Shown: positions 15,375-24,319, numbered from the stretch's first letter. The stretch is DNA of 64,000 bases from Chitinophaga oryzae (GCF_012516375.2 NZ_CP051204.2:2666001-2730000), one strand, 5' to 3'. Program-made: numbers and translations. Notes: generated from the letters alone by a model not told the origin.

Positions 15375-17903
15375 ATGAAATTTGAAGGGGAACACTTATT
15401 GCCGGGCCAGCTGGGCCATTTCTTCGCCATTCTGGCATTTGTAGCATCATTGGTAGCCACGATCTCTTATTACAACGCTGTTAAAGTCAAAGAGCCGCTC
15501 GTTCGCGATTCATGGAAAAAACTGGCCCGCTGGTCTTTTGTGATCCAGTCAGCCTCCGTGATCGCTGTATTCAGTTGCCTTTTCTTTATTCTCAATAATC
15601 ACTATTTCGAATATAAATACGCCTGGCGTAATACTTCCCGGGACCTGCCGACCCAGTACCTCTTTTCCAGCCTCTGGTCCGACCAGGAAGGAAGCTTCCT
15701 GCTCTGGAGCATCTGGAACAGCGTGCTCGGTATTATCCTGATCCGTACTTCCAAAAACCTGGAAGCGCCGGTAATGACAGTGTTCTCCCTGGCACAGGTG
15801 ATCTTCGCCAGCATGCTGCTCGGTATCTTCATCCTGGGGTATAAAGTGGGCAGCAATCCGTTCATGTTACTGAGACAGGCGCCTGAAAACCAGGCTGCGC
15901 CCATCTTCCAGCAGGCGGACTATATGCAGCATATCCACGATGGTAACGGCCTCAACGTCACCCTGCAGAACTACTGGATGGTGATCCACCCGCCCATCCT
16001 GTTCCTCGGCTTCGCTTCCATGATCATCCCGTTCGCTTTTGCTTTCGCCGGCCTCTGGACCCGCGATTATACCGGCTGGGTAAAACCTGTGCTGCCATGG
16101 ACCCTCTTCGCGGTAGCGCTGCTGGGAACCGGTATCATGATGGGCGCCGCCTGGGCTTATGAATCGCTCAATTTCGGCGGTTACTGGGGTTGGGACCCGG
16201 TGGAAAACGCTTCCCTGGTGCCCTGGCTGACGATGGTGGCAGGCCTGCATACCCTGCTGGCCTACAAACACACCGGCCACGCCCTTAAATCGACGGTATT
16301 CTTTTTCTTTATCTCCTACGTCCTCATCCTCTACTCTTCCTTCCTGACGAAGAGCGGCGTTCTGGGCGACACTTCCGTGCACTCCTTCACCGATATGGGT
16401 ATGACCGCCCAGCTGCTGTTTACCATATTCGTGTTTACCGTGCCTTCCATCTTCCTGCTGATCGCACGCCGGAAAGAGATCCCGGGCAACAACAAAGAGG
16501 AAAGCACCTATTCCCGTGAATTCTGGCTGTTCGTCGGTTCGCTGATCCTGCTGATCGCCGCCATCCAGATCACCTTCACCACTTCCATCCCGGTATGGAA
16601 CCAGCTGCTGGCTTTCACCGGCCTGAAAGGACTGTTTAAAATGGACGACATCGCACCGCCGTCAGATGTAATGTTCCACTACAACAAAATCCAGATCTGG
16701 ATTGCGATAGTACTGGGCGTACTGACAGCCGTGGTGCAGTTCCTGAAATATAAAGATACCCCCAAAGGGTTCTTTACCCGCAAAATCTGGCTGCCGACAG
16801 CGCTGGCGGTACTGTTCACCGCCCTGATCGCCTGGAAAGGCCCCATCACTTATGATAACTACGGTGCAGGTTTCCTCACCGCTATTTATATCATGCTGTT
16901 CACCAGCATCTATGCCATTGTCGGCAACTTCACCTACATCTTCAGTGGCCTGAAAGGCAAGCTGAAAAACGCCGGCGCTTCTGTGGCCCACATCGGCTTC
17001 GGTATGGTGCTGCTGGGTGCGCTGATCTCTTCTTCCAAAATGGAAGTGATCTCCATCGACCGGATGAAGATGCTCAACGATGGCTTCTTCCGCAAGGAGA
17101 GCAAACAGAACCCGCGCGAAAACATTATGCTGCCCAAAGACGTGCAGGTACAGATGGGCGACTATCACGTGACCTACGTAGGCGATTCTACCGCTCAGGG
17201 GGATCCGAAAACCTACTACGTGATGCACTATGAGCGTAAAGACAAAACCACCGGCGAAGTGAAGGAAAGATTTACCCTTTATCCCGATGCGTTCGTAAAC
17301 CGTAAAGAAAATGCGTTGTCTTCCAACCCGGCATCCAAACATTATCTCACCAGGGACATCTTCACCTACGTATCTGCCGCGCCGAACAAAGCAGAAGCCG
17401 CTGCTGCCGATACCACGGCTTATACCGCGCATGAAGTGAAAGTGGGCGACTCCATTTTCTTCTCCAAAGGTTTTATGGTGCTGAAAGGATTGGAGCCCGC
17501 ACCTAAAAACAAAAACTATATCGCAGAACCCAATGACCTGGCGGTAGGTGCGAAACTGGAAGTACATACACAAACGGACGACCACTTCAACCTCCAGCCT
17601 ATCTACTTCATCCGCGACAGCAGCTATCAGTACAGCGTGGAAGACACACTGGCGCCGCTCAACCTGAATGTGCGCTTTACGAAGATCATGCCGGCAGAAA
17701 ATAAAATCGAGCTGAAAGTGAAAGAAGCTGCCGGCTTCAGTGACTACGTGGTGATGAAAGCGCTGGTATTCCCATACATCAACGTGCTGTGGCTGGGTGT
17801 GATTATTACTATCGTGGGTACCGGTATGAGCATTGTACAGCGTACCAGGAGAACAGAGAAGAACGCCAAAGCAGGTACGAAAAAGACGCCGGTAAATATT
17901 TAA
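15375..17903 (+). CDS. ccmF: Cytochrome c heme lyase subunit CcmF
   Basis: An 842-residue multi-pass inner-membrane protein that joins heme to apocytochrome c. The heme-handling WWD motif is visible as GGYWGWDPVENASLVPWL (about residues 266-283). About fourteen helices run to residue 560, followed by a long periplasmic domain (about 570-790) and a last helix (about 795-817). It is longer than enterobacterial CcmF because of that domain. Co-transcription with ccmE is likely, and a hairpin with a T-run follows the stop. Confidence 0.92.
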   Translation: MKFEGEHLLPGQLGHFFAILAFVASLVATISYYNAVKVKEPLVRDSWKKLARWSFVIQSASVIAVFSCLFFILNNHYFEYKYAWRNTSRDLPTQYLFSSLWSDQEGSFLLWSIWNSVLGIILIRTSKNLEAPVMTVFSLAQVIFASMLLGIFILGYKVGSNPFMLLRQAPENQAAPIFQQADYMQHIHDGNGLNVTLQNYWMVIHPPILFLGFASMIIPFAFAFAGLWTRDYTGWVKPVLPWTLFAVALLGTGIMMGAAWAYESLNFGGYWGWDPVENASLVPWLTMVAGLHTLLAYKHTGHALKSTVFFFFISYVLILYSSFLTKSGVLGDTSVHSFTDMGMTAQLLFTIFVFTVPSIFLLIARRKEIPGNNKEESTYSREFWLFVGSLILLIAAIQITFTTSIPVWNQLLAFTGLKGLFKMDDIAPPSDVMFHYNKIQIWIAIVLGVLTAVVQFLKYKDTPKGFFTRKIWLPTALAVLFTALIAWKGPITYDNYGAGFLTAIYIMLFTSIYAIVGNFTYIFSGLKGKLKNAGASVAHIGFGMVLLGALISSSKMEVISIDRMKMLNDGFFRKESKQNPRENIMLPKDVQVQMGDYHVTYVGDSTAQGDPKTYYVMHYERKDKTTGEVKERFTLYPDAFVNRKENALSSNPASKHYLTRDIFTYVSAAPNKAEAAAADTTAYTAHEVKVGDSIFFSKGFMVLKGLEPAPKNKNYIAEPNDLAVGAKLEVHTQTDDHFNLQPIYFIRDSSYQYSVEDTLAPLNLNVRFTKIMPAENKIELKVKEAAGFSDYVVMKALVFPYINVLWLGVIITIVGTGMSIVQRTRRTEKNAKAGTKKTPVNI

Positions 17904-17926
17904 GGATTTTTTGATTTATTAATAAC

Positions 17927-17990
17927 GGGGATCTGAATTGCTTGAAAATTTTACGTAGATTTTCGGGTAATTCAGATCCCCTGGTTTTTT
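17927..17990 (+). terminator. Intrinsic terminator after ccmF
   Basis: A perfect 13-bp stem, GGGGATCTGAATT (17927-17939) with its complement at 17969-17981, then TGG and TTTTTT. The 29-nt loop holds a smaller GAAAA/TTTTC stem. Confidence 0.8.
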
Positions 17991-18008
17991 ATCTCAATCC
18001 GTCCCGCT

Positions 18009-19010
18009 ATGAAGCGATCGCTGCGCATATTCCTGGTCCTCATCGCCGTACTGGCCGTTGTATTCCTTGTCGGCCCGCATCCTGCCTCCCCGGTGTATTC
18101 CCTCACGCTGCCGGTGGTGCCTTCCGATGGCCGTGCGCTGGAGCGGTATATTCATGACAGGGAAGCCCGTCACCGGTTGAAACCTGATAACGAAGCCCGT
18201 ATTATATGGGCCGATTCCCTCGCCCAGCCGACGCCCTACGCGGTGGTATACCTGCACGGCTTTTCTGCCAGCCAGGAAGAAGGAGATCCCATTCACCACG
18301 ATTTTGCCCGTCGTTACGGCTGTAACCTCTACCTCAGCCGGCTGGACGGCCACGGCATTGACACCACGGAGCCCTTGCTCACCATGACAGCCGACGGGCT
18401 GTGGGAAGACGCCAAAGAAGCCCTGCAGATCGGAAAAGCGCTGGGACGGAAGGTGATCCTCATCGGCACCTCCACCGGAGGTACGCTGGCCCTGAAGCTG
18501 GCCGCCACCTACCCGCAGGACGTGTACGCCGTGATCAATATGTCGCCCAATATCGCCATCAACGACGATCTGGCTTTCCTGGCCAATGATCCGTGGGGGC
18601 TGCAGTTGGCGCGGCTGGTGAAAGGCGGTAAATACAAGGAATCTTCAGACACCAATGCGGTGAGAGCTCAGTACTGGAACAACAAATACCGCCTCGAAGC
18701 CGTAGTGCAACTGCAAAACCTGCTGGAAACTTCCATGACGCCTGCTACCTTCGGCAAAATAAAACAGCCGGTACTGAACCTGTATTATTATAAAGACGAA
18801 TTACACCAGGACCCGACTGTTCGTGTATCCGCTATTCTGAAAATGGAGCAGGAGCTGGGCACGCCCGGCAATCTGAAGGCGGCGGTCCCTATTCCGGGCG
18901 CAGGCGCGCATGTGATGGGCAGCAGGCTGACCGGCCATGATCTGCCCGCTGTGGCCAATGCCATCAACCAGTTTGCCGATTCGGTATTGAGGTTGAAGCC
19001 CGTGCGATGA
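18009..19010 (+). CDS. Alpha/beta hydrolase
   Basis: 333 residues. A hydrophobic N-terminal segment (about 4-20) is a membrane anchor or signal sequence. The hydrolase core has the oxyanion segment LHGFSAS (about 80-86), the nucleophile elbow GTSTGG (about 156-161, Ser in the centre) and a late GAGAHVMGS segment carrying the likely catalytic His. It is an esterase or lipase-like enzyme of unknown substrate. It stands alone between the ccmF terminator and the DUF4294 gene. Confidence 0.85.
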   Translation: MKRSLRIFLVLIAVLAVVFLVGPHPASPVYSLTLPVVPSDGRALERYIHDREARHRLKPDNEARIIWADSLAQPTPYAVVYLHGFSASQEEGDPIHHDFARRYGCNLYLSRLDGHGIDTTEPLLTMTADGLWEDAKEALQIGKALGRKVILIGTSTGGTLALKLAATYPQDVYAVINMSPNIAINDDLAFLANDPWGLQLARLVKGGKYKESSDTNAVRAQYWNNKYRLEAVVQLQNLLETSMTPATFGKIKQPVLNLYYYKDELHQDPTVRVSAILKMEQELGTPGNLKAAVPIPGAGAHVMGSRLTGHDLPAVANAINQFADSVLRLKPVR

Positions 19011-19101
19011 CCGCTTTTTCAAGCCCTTTTTAGTTGTTATTTAATCTGAAATGTTTTTTAACTTGTGGTAACATTTATCCATCAGCACCGTTAAAAATAG
19101 T

Positions 19102-19731
19102 ATGCACTGCCGCCGTAAAATCATTTTATCCGCCATCCTGATCACGGGCATTTCCCTTTGCCGGCAGGAAGCCAGCGCGCAGTCACAGGCGCCGCACGGC
19201 GTGGATACGGTGGCCCTGCATGCGGTCGTGGTCGGAAACGATACCATCCCGGTGATTACCCTGGCTATTTTTGATGTGGTGGATAAAATGCCCAGGGCCC
19301 TGCGAAAAGAAAAGGAACGGTACAACCGCTTGCGCAACGCGGTATATGTGACCTATCCTTACGCCCGCACGGCCGCAAGGTTGCTGAAAGATGTGAACAG
19401 CCGCCTGTCGGCCATGTCTTCCAAAAAAGAGCGCAAGGCTTTCCTCGCTTCCAAGGAAAAGGAAATGAAGGAACAGTTCGGCGATAAACTGCAAAACCTC
19501 TCCGTATACCAGGGTAAAGTCCTCATGAAACTGATTGACCGCGAAACCGGCCAAAACTGCTATGAGATCATCAAAGAGCTCAAAGGTGGTTTTAACGCCC
19601 GGGTATGGCAAACCGTGGCTTTCTTTTTCGGCGGTAACCTGAAGAGCGATTATGACAAGCAGGAAGACCGCGATATTGAAGTCATTGTCCAGGAGCTGGA
19701 AATGTACCAGCGGTACCGCGCTTATAATTAA
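19102..19731 (+). CDS. DUF4294 exported protein
   Basis: 209 residues with a signal peptide cut near EASAQS (residues 22-27). The body matches the Bacteroidota DUF4294 family: VVVGNDTIPVITL near the start of the mature protein, then basic helices (KKERKAFLASKEKEMKEQF) and LIDRETGQNCYEIIKELKGG near 150-168. Members are small periplasmic proteins of unknown role. The next gene begins 18 nt downstream, so the pair may be one transcript. Confidence 0.82.
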   Translation: MHCRRKIILSAILITGISLCRQEASAQSQAPHGVDTVALHAVVVGNDTIPVITLAIFDVVDKMPRALRKEKERYNRLRNAVYVTYPYARTAARLLKDVNSRLSAMSSKKERKAFLASKEKEMKEQFGDKLQNLSVYQGKVLMKLIDRETGQNCYEIIKELKGGFNARVWQTVAFFFGGNLKSDYDKQEDRDIEVIVQELEMYQRYRAYN

Positions 19732-19749
19732 TATGGCTATCTTAGCTGT

Positions 19750-20241
19750 ATGAAGAAAACTCGGATATTGTTATGCAGCCTGTTGTTAACCTCGTTGGGG
19801 GCGCTGGCCCAGCATGAAGGCGAGATCTATGTGATAGACAGCGTGGAGGCGACATCAGCCCTGATGGAAAATCTCTCTCCGGACCAGATCGGTCTGATCT
19901 CTATTGTAAAAGGACAGAAAGCAGTTGAGAAATATGGCAGCCGGGCTGCCAACGCCGTGATATATGTGGAAACGAAACCCTTTGCCCGTAAAAGAGTGCG
20001 CCGGCTGCTCAGCGCCGCGGCGCCGGCATACGACAGCCTGTTGCGCCGGTATGGCAGCGACAGCAGCTTTCAGTACATTGTCAACGACTATCCTGTTACC
20101 CCCACGGACGAAACCCGGCTGATGACGCTGGACAAAAAGACTTTTGTATCGCTGGAGATTGTGTCTCCCAGGGTGCTGGAAGAGCGGTATCATATCAAAA
20201 ACCGGCAGGCCGGCGTGCTGATCGTCAGCACCGAAAAGTGA
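19750..20241 (+). CDS. Small exported TonB-plug-like protein
   Basis: 163 residues with a signal peptide ending near ALAQ (18-21). Residues 43-75 (LSPDQIGLISIVKG, then EKYGSRAANAVIYVETK) resemble the plug segment of TonB-dependent receptors, where a carrier-strand motif is followed by YGSRAANGVI. A second, weaker copy (FVSLEIVSPRV to GVLIVSTEK) ends the protein. There is no barrel. It could be a free-standing plug or carboxy-terminal signalling domain; I cannot name a function. It lies between the DUF4294 and bshB1 genes. Confidence 0.75.
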   Translation: MKKTRILLCSLLLTSLGALAQHEGEIYVIDSVEATSALMENLSPDQIGLISIVKGQKAVEKYGSRAANAVIYVETKPFARKRVRRLLSAAAPAYDSLLRRYGSDSSFQYIVNDYPVTPTDETRLMTLDKKTFVSLEIVSPRVLEERYHIKNRQAGVLIVSTEK

Positions 20242-20261
20242 TGTGGTAACCAATTATTTCC

Positions 20262-20269
20262 CATCTTTG
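20262..20269 (+). promoter_or_regulatory. -7 element for bshB1
   Basis: CATCTTTG followed by C, one mismatch to TAnnTTTG, 20 nt before the start codon. Confidence 0.45.
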
Positions 20270-20289
20270 CACCTCAATTTATTTACAGC

Positions 20290-21018
20290 ATGAAACTGGA
20301 TATACTCGCAATCGCTGTACACCCGGACGATGTGGAACTGGGTTGTGCAGGTACTTTGATGATACACGCGCAGCAAGGCATGAAGGTTGGCGTTGTTGAC
20401 CTTACCCGCGGAGAGTTGGGTACCCGTGGCACGCCGGCGCTGCGTGAGCAGGAAGCACAGGCAGCAGCGAAGATCATGGGACTGGAGGTAAGGGAAAACC
20501 TCGGACTGGCCGATGGCTTCTTCAGAAACGATACGATGGAACAAATGGCGATCATCACCGCCATCCGTAAATACCAGCCGGATATTGTGCTGGCCAACGC
20601 TATGGATGACCGGCATCCGGACCATGGCCGCGCGGGCAAACTGATTGCCGACAGCTGTTTCCTCGCCGGGCTGCGGAAGATAGAAACCACGGTGGATGGC
20701 ATAGCACAGCAGGCATGGCGCCCCAGGCAGGTGTTTCATTTCCTGCAGGACCGCTATCACGAGCCTGATTTTGTCGTGGACATCACCCCGGTGATGGAGC
20801 GGAAACTGGATGCCATCAAGGCTTTCAGCTCCCAGTTCCTTACACAGAAAGACAACGAGCCGCAAACGTATATTTCCGGCGCCGGTTTCTTCGACAGTGT
20901 TGTTTACCGCGCCAAAATGCTCGGCAAAATGGTAGGGGTGGACTACGCCGAAGGCTATACGTCTGCCAAAATGATCGGTGTCCGTAATTTTGCAGATCTG
21001 ATCAATGAAGTAACCTGA
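20290..21018 (+). CDS. bshB1: Bacillithiol biosynthesis deacetylase BshB1
   Basis: 242 residues of the LmbE/PIG-L deacetylase fold. The zinc motif HPDD is at residues 11-14, with the second metal segment in DDRHPDHGRAG (about 116-126). It removes the acetyl group from N-acetylglucosaminyl malate in bacillithiol synthesis. Length and the DLTRGELGTRG segment are typical of BshB1. The other steps (bshA, bshC) are not here. The stop codon is followed at once by a family A palindrome. Confidence 0.93.
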   Translation: MKLDILAIAVHPDDVELGCAGTLMIHAQQGMKVGVVDLTRGELGTRGTPALREQEAQAAAKIMGLEVRENLGLADGFFRNDTMEQMAIITAIRKYQPDIVLANAMDDRHPDHGRAGKLIADSCFLAGLRKIETTVDGIAQQAWRPRQVFHFLQDRYHEPDFVVDITPVMERKLDAIKAFSSQFLTQKDNEPQTYISGAGFFDSVVYRAKMLGKMVGVDYAEGYTSAKMIGVRNFADLINEVT

Positions 21019-21115
21019 TAATTACGAATTACGAATTGAGGGCTGTTTTATGGAAAGGTTACAAACTAAACCTCCCATAAAACAGCCCTCAATTCGTAAT
21101 TCGTAAGTCGTAATT
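21019..21115. repeat. Family A palindromic element, copy 2
   Basis: A perfect 32-bp inverted repeat (21022-21053 with 21075-21106) around a 21-nt loop containing AGGTT and AACCT. Arms begin with TTACGAA direct repeats and share the core GAGGGCTGTTTTA with copy 1. It ends 6 nt before the following start codon. Confidence 0.85.
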
Positions 21116-21121
21116 TCAATC

Positions 21122-22024
21122 ATGCAAAAGATCCTCTTTTTCCTCTTACTGATGTGCGTTCAATCTGTCACTGCGCAACGGACAGACAAGCAGTTGTATG
21201 ACAAGCTGGCGCCCCTGCTGGCCGCCCATCACGGGCAGGCAGGCGTGTATGTGCACCACCTGAAGACCGGCAGGACGGTAGCTATCAACGCGGATACGGT
21301 GTTTCCTACGGCCAGTATGATCAAAATGGCCATACAGGTGGGCGTGTTCCATCAATTGCAGGAAGGGACGTTGCAATACCGGCAGTTGCTGACCTACCGT
21401 GATTCCCTTTTGTATCCCGGGGAAGATATTTTGGGTGCTTTCCGTGACAGTCAGCAGATAACGCTGGACAAGGTGGTGATGCTGATGCTGACCATGAGCG
21501 ACAATACCGCCAGTCTGTGGCTGCAGGCGCTGGCCGGGGGAGGGGCGCAGATCAATACGTGGCTGGAGGGCCATGGTTTTGTGCATACAAGGGTGAATTC
21601 CCGGACGCCGGGCAGGGCAGGGGACTGGAAATTATATGGCTGGGGGCAGACGACACCGCGGGAGATGGCTACGCTGATGGAGCAGATCTATAAAGGAGAA
21701 GTGGTGAGCCGTGCGGCGAGTGAACGGATGTACCGTAACCTGACCCGTAATTTCTGGGATGCTGAAGGATTGCGGATGGTGCCTCCGGATATCCGTACCG
21801 CCTCTAAAAACGGTGCGGTGGACGCGTCCAGGTCTGAGGTGGTCCTGGTAAATGCGCCGCACGGCGACTATGTGTATTGCATCATTACAAAAAACAACGC
21901 AGATGAGCGTTGGGACCGGGATAACGAGGCTTGGGAACTGTTAAGGAAAGTGGGGAGTGCAATATGGCAGCATTACGAACCAAACAGCAAATGGAGGCCT
22001 GACCCCGGCCTGGGGCAGTTTTGA
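21122..22024 (+). CDS. Class A beta-lactamase-fold serine hydrolase
   Basis: 300 residues with a signal peptide (about 1-19). The acylation motif SMIK places Ser65 and Lys68, and SDN is at 126-128. The third motif is KNG (229-231) instead of KTG. The omega-loop Glu of class A enzymes (ExxLN) is not evident: the matching stretch reads GRAGDWKLYGWGQTTPREMA. It is therefore more likely a peptidase- or esterase-like relative than an antibiotic-destroying beta-lactamase. It stands alone after a family A element. Confidence 0.85.
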   Translation: MQKILFFLLLMCVQSVTAQRTDKQLYDKLAPLLAAHHGQAGVYVHHLKTGRTVAINADTVFPTASMIKMAIQVGVFHQLQEGTLQYRQLLTYRDSLLYPGEDILGAFRDSQQITLDKVVMLMLTMSDNTASLWLQALAGGGAQINTWLEGHGFVHTRVNSRTPGRAGDWKLYGWGQTTPREMATLMEQIYKGEVVSRAASERMYRNLTRNFWDAEGLRMVPPDIRTASKNGAVDASRSEVVLVNAPHGDYVYCIITKNNADERWDRDNEAWELLRKVGSAIWQHYEPNSKWRPDPGLGQF

Positions 22025-22049
22025 TCGGCACAATGGGACCGGCTAAACA

Positions 22050-22175
22050 CTAGATGAACAGATCTTTGGTAGCGTCAAATTCATCCTGTTTGATGATGCT
22101 GTTTTTGATAAACGGAATCAAAGCTAGTCCAATCGTTATAATCACCAGTAGTACGTATTTCTTTTTCATTTCCAT
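22050..22175 (-). CDS. Small single-helix membrane protein
   Basis: A 41-residue open frame: a basic start MEMKKK, a hydrophobic helix VLLVIITIGLALIPFI (about 8-23) and an acidic tail (KQDEFDATKD). An alternative ATG lies two codons in. It is the only frame with coding character in the 425-nt gap before the peroxiredoxin gene. No family recognised; the positive-inside charge pattern suits an inner-membrane peptide. Real translation is unproven. Confidence 0.5.
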   Translation of the reverse strand: MEMKKKYVLLVIITIGLALIPFIKNSIIKQDEFDATKDLFI

Positions 22176-22364
22176 GCTGTTGTTAAATTTAAAAATCTCT
22201 GCTTATATAACTAAATAACGTGCCAAAAAGTTACATAAATCCCATTAAAATGTTAAGTCCCGGAAAATTTTTTTAATTATAAGGGGAATCCCTGCGGTGG
22301 ACCTTCCAGAGGCTGCTAAAAGGAACATATATAGACAAACTCAATGTCACATTTTAAAAATCTA

Positions 22365-22396
22365 TTTGACTAATAATGAATGTAAAGTGATCTTTG
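22365..22396 (+). promoter_or_regulatory. Promoter for the peroxiredoxin gene
   Basis: -33 TTTG (22365-22368), a 20-nt spacer and -7 GATCTTTG (22389-22396, one mismatch). Spacing is ideal for the Bacteroidota vegetative sigma factor. The leader is about 50 nt. Confidence 0.6.
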
Positions 22397-22449
22397 CGCC
22401 CGGTAATTTGATAGAATGCCTGTTTGTAAATCAAAAATCGATATAGAAT

Positions 22450-23004
22450 ATGAAAAATGTTATCTTATCCGTAGGGTCTGAGTTTCCCGAATTCAAAAAA
22501 ACGGCCGTTGTTTCCATCGAAAAAGGCAAAGAATTTTATGAACTGTCTTCTGACGAACTGAAAGCTTCAGGCAAATGGATGGTGATGTTCTGGTGGCCTA
22601 AAGACTTTACGTTTGTTTGTCCTACTGAAATCGCCGAGTTCAACAAGCACGCCCAGGATTTCGTTGACCGCGATGCGATCCTGATCGGCGCCTCTACCGA
22701 CAGCGAGTTTGTGCACGCTGCCTGGAGAAGGGACCACGAAGATCTGCGTGATCTGAAATTCCCGATGCTGGCTGACACTTCCAAATCCCTGGCTGATGAA
22801 CTGGGTATCCTGGAAGCCAACGAAAAAGTGGCTTACCGTGCTACTTACATCGTGGACCCTCAGGGTATTGTACGCTGGGTATCCCTGTACGACCTGTCTG
22901 TAGGCCGCAGCGTGAAAGAAGTACTGCGTGTGCTGGACGCACTGCAGACAGATGAGCTGTGCCCTTGCAACTGGAACAAAGGCGAAGCTACGCTGACCGC
23001 TTAA
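22450..23004 (+). CDS. ahpC: AhpC-type peroxiredoxin
   Basis: 184 residues. Peroxidatic Cys57 lies in FTFVCPTE and the C-terminal resolving cysteines in ELCPCNW (Cys171 and Cys173). This CPC tail, like that of mycobacterial AhpC, suits reduction by an AhpD-type partner instead of AhpF. It reduces hydrogen and organic peroxides. The next gene, 72 nt on, encodes exactly such an AhpD-like protein, with a short hairpin in between. A good promoter lies about 50 nt upstream. Stress control is likely but no OxyR site could be assigned. Confidence 0.94.
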   Translation: MKNVILSVGSEFPEFKKTAVVSIEKGKEFYELSSDELKASGKWMVMFWWPKDFTFVCPTEIAEFNKHAQDFVDRDAILIGASTDSEFVHAAWRRDHEDLRDLKFPMLADTSKSLADELGILEANEKVAYRATYIVDPQGIVRWVSLYDLSVGRSVKEVLRVLDALQTDELCPCNWNKGEATLTA

Positions 23005-23024
23005 TTTTATTTTTATAAGATACG

Positions 23025-23058
23025 CAAAGCAGCAAAGAGATCTTTGCTGCTTTGTTTT
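23025..23058 (+). terminator. GCAAAG-word hairpin between ahpC and the AhpD-like gene
   Basis: A perfect 14-bp inverted repeat (23025-23038 with 23041-23054) followed by TTTT. It is made of the family C word GCAAAG. It may end some ahpC transcripts while letting others continue into the next gene, whose start is 18 nt away. Confidence 0.6.
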
Positions 23059-23076
23059 AAATAGAAGGAGAAAATT

Positions 23077-23664
23077 ATGTTTGCAACAACCAATCAGGAT
23101 ACCGCCGTACAGCTGCTGGAAGCAGTGGGACTGGCAGGCACCGCGCCTTCCGCGAGCCTGCAGGCGCTGGTGAATGCCGACGCGCGTTACCTGAAAGATC
23201 TGAAGATAAACGTGACCAACGCTTTGAATGCGGGCACGCTGACCAAAAAAGAAGCTTACCTGATCGGGGTGGCAGTGGCGGTGAATGATAAACAGCCCGC
23301 GCTGCAGGCCTCCTTCGAAAAAATGGCCACCGCAGAAGGCGCTACCGAAAAGGAAATCGCCGAAGTGATCAGCTGTACTTCCCTGATGAGCGCCAATAAC
23401 GTGTATTACCGTTTCCGCCACTTCGTGAACAAGGAATTCTATACCGCTACGCCCGCAGGTATCCGGATGAGCATTATGGCCAACCCGGTGATCGGCAAAG
23501 AGTTTTTTGAACTGTTGAGTTTGGTGGTATCTGCGCTCAACGGATGCGAAATGTGCGTAACTTCGCACGAAGAAGCCGTACTGAAACAGGGTACAGAACA
23601 GCTCCGGGTACTGGAAGCCGTTCGCCTTGGCGCCGTACTGCGCAGCCTGGTCGTATTGTTATAA
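23077..23664 (+). CDS. AhpD-like carboxymuconolactone decarboxylase-family protein
   Basis: 195 residues, all-helical AhpD/CMD fold. The redox motif CEMC (Cys157, Cys160) with His164 and a preceding Glu in VVSALNGCEMC is the AhpD active site, which has weak peroxidase activity and reduces AhpC. Gene order behind an AhpC with a CPC tail supports that partnership. The electron source for it (lipoyl proteins in mycobacteria) is not visible here. Confidence 0.88.
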   Translation: MFATTNQDTAVQLLEAVGLAGTAPSASLQALVNADARYLKDLKINVTNALNAGTLTKKEAYLIGVAVAVNDKQPALQASFEKMATAEGATEKEIAEVISCTSLMSANNVYYRFRHFVNKEFYTATPAGIRMSIMANPVIGKEFFELLSLVVSALNGCEMCVTSHEEAVLKQGTEQLRVLEAVRLGAVLRSLVVLL

Positions 23665-23768
23665 AATTTATATAAAAAATAATGACCTCGTCCGGACAGA
23701 TGTAAATTCGTCCTGCAGCCATTGATTATCAATAGTTTGCACTGTGTTTATTTTTTAAGTGGACACCT

Positions 23769-23797
23769 GGGATTACACGGATTTAGACGGATTGTGA
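23769..23797. repeat. GATTACACGGATTTAGACGG word remnant
   Basis: A single block of the words GGATTACACGG and GATTTAGACGGATT, without a matching arm. It resembles the other word-type repeats and may be half of a decayed element. It lies 20 nt before the rpmB -33 element. Confidence 0.35.
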
Positions 23798-23816
23798 ATA
23801 AATTCATCTAATAATA

Positions 23817-23848
23817 TTTGCAAAATCGACAAAAAAGTTTGACTTTTG
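23817..23848 (+). promoter_or_regulatory. Promoter for the rpmB-rpmG-DUF4295 operon
   Basis: -33 TTTG (23817-23820), a 20-nt spacer and -7 GACTTTTG (23841-23848, one mismatch), 21 nt before the rpmB start codon. Confidence 0.6.
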
Positions 23849-23869
23849 CATTCCTAAATTTTTTAAATC

Positions 23870-24106
23870 ATGGCAAGAGTATGTCAGGTGACAGGAAAGA
23901 AGCCGATTACAGGTCACCATGTTTCCTTCTCCAACATTAAGACAAAGAGAAGGTTTCTGCCTAACCTGCAGAAAAAGCGCTTTTTCCTCGCGGAAGAAGA
24001 CAAATGGATATCTTTAAAGGTGTCTGCTGACGGTTTAAGAACCATCAACAAAAGAGGTTTGTATGCAGTAGTCAAAGAATTGCGTGCAGCTGGTACGGAA
24101 ATCTAA
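23870..24106 (+). CDS. rpmB: 50S ribosomal protein L28
   Basis: 78 residues. [20 protein letters not shown] is the standard L28 start, followed by the conserved [15 protein letters not shown]. It is part of the large ribosomal subunit near the exit site. First gene of an operon with rpmG (30 nt gap) and the DUF4295 gene, as is usual in Bacteroidota. Confidence 0.97.
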   Translation: MARVCQVTGKKPITGHHVSFSNIKTKRRFLPNLQKKRFFLAEEDKWISLKVSADGLRTINKRGLYAVVKELRAAGTEI

Positions 24107-24136
24107 TTCTAAGGACTCACTTAATTTGTATACACA

Positions 24137-24319
24137 ATGGCAAAAAAAGGTAACAGAGTACAGGTAATTCTGGAATGCACAGAGCACAAAAACTCTGGTC
24201 AGCCCGGAACTTCCCGTTATATCTCCAACAAGAACAAGAAGAACACTCCTGAGCGTCTGGAGTTGAAAAAGTACAATCCTATTCTGAGGAAAGTGACTGT
24301 ACACAAAGAAATTAAATAA
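24137..24319 (+). CDS. rpmG: 50S ribosomal protein L33
   Basis: 60 residues, full length. [20 protein letters not shown] is followed by [22 protein letters not shown], the L33 signature. It carries no Cys-x-x-Cys zinc ribbon, so it is the zinc-free form and would not be expected to be swapped out under zinc limitation. Confidence 0.97.
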   Translation: MAKKGNRVQVILECTEHKNSGQPGTSRYISNKNKKNTPERLELKKYNPILRKVTVHKEIK

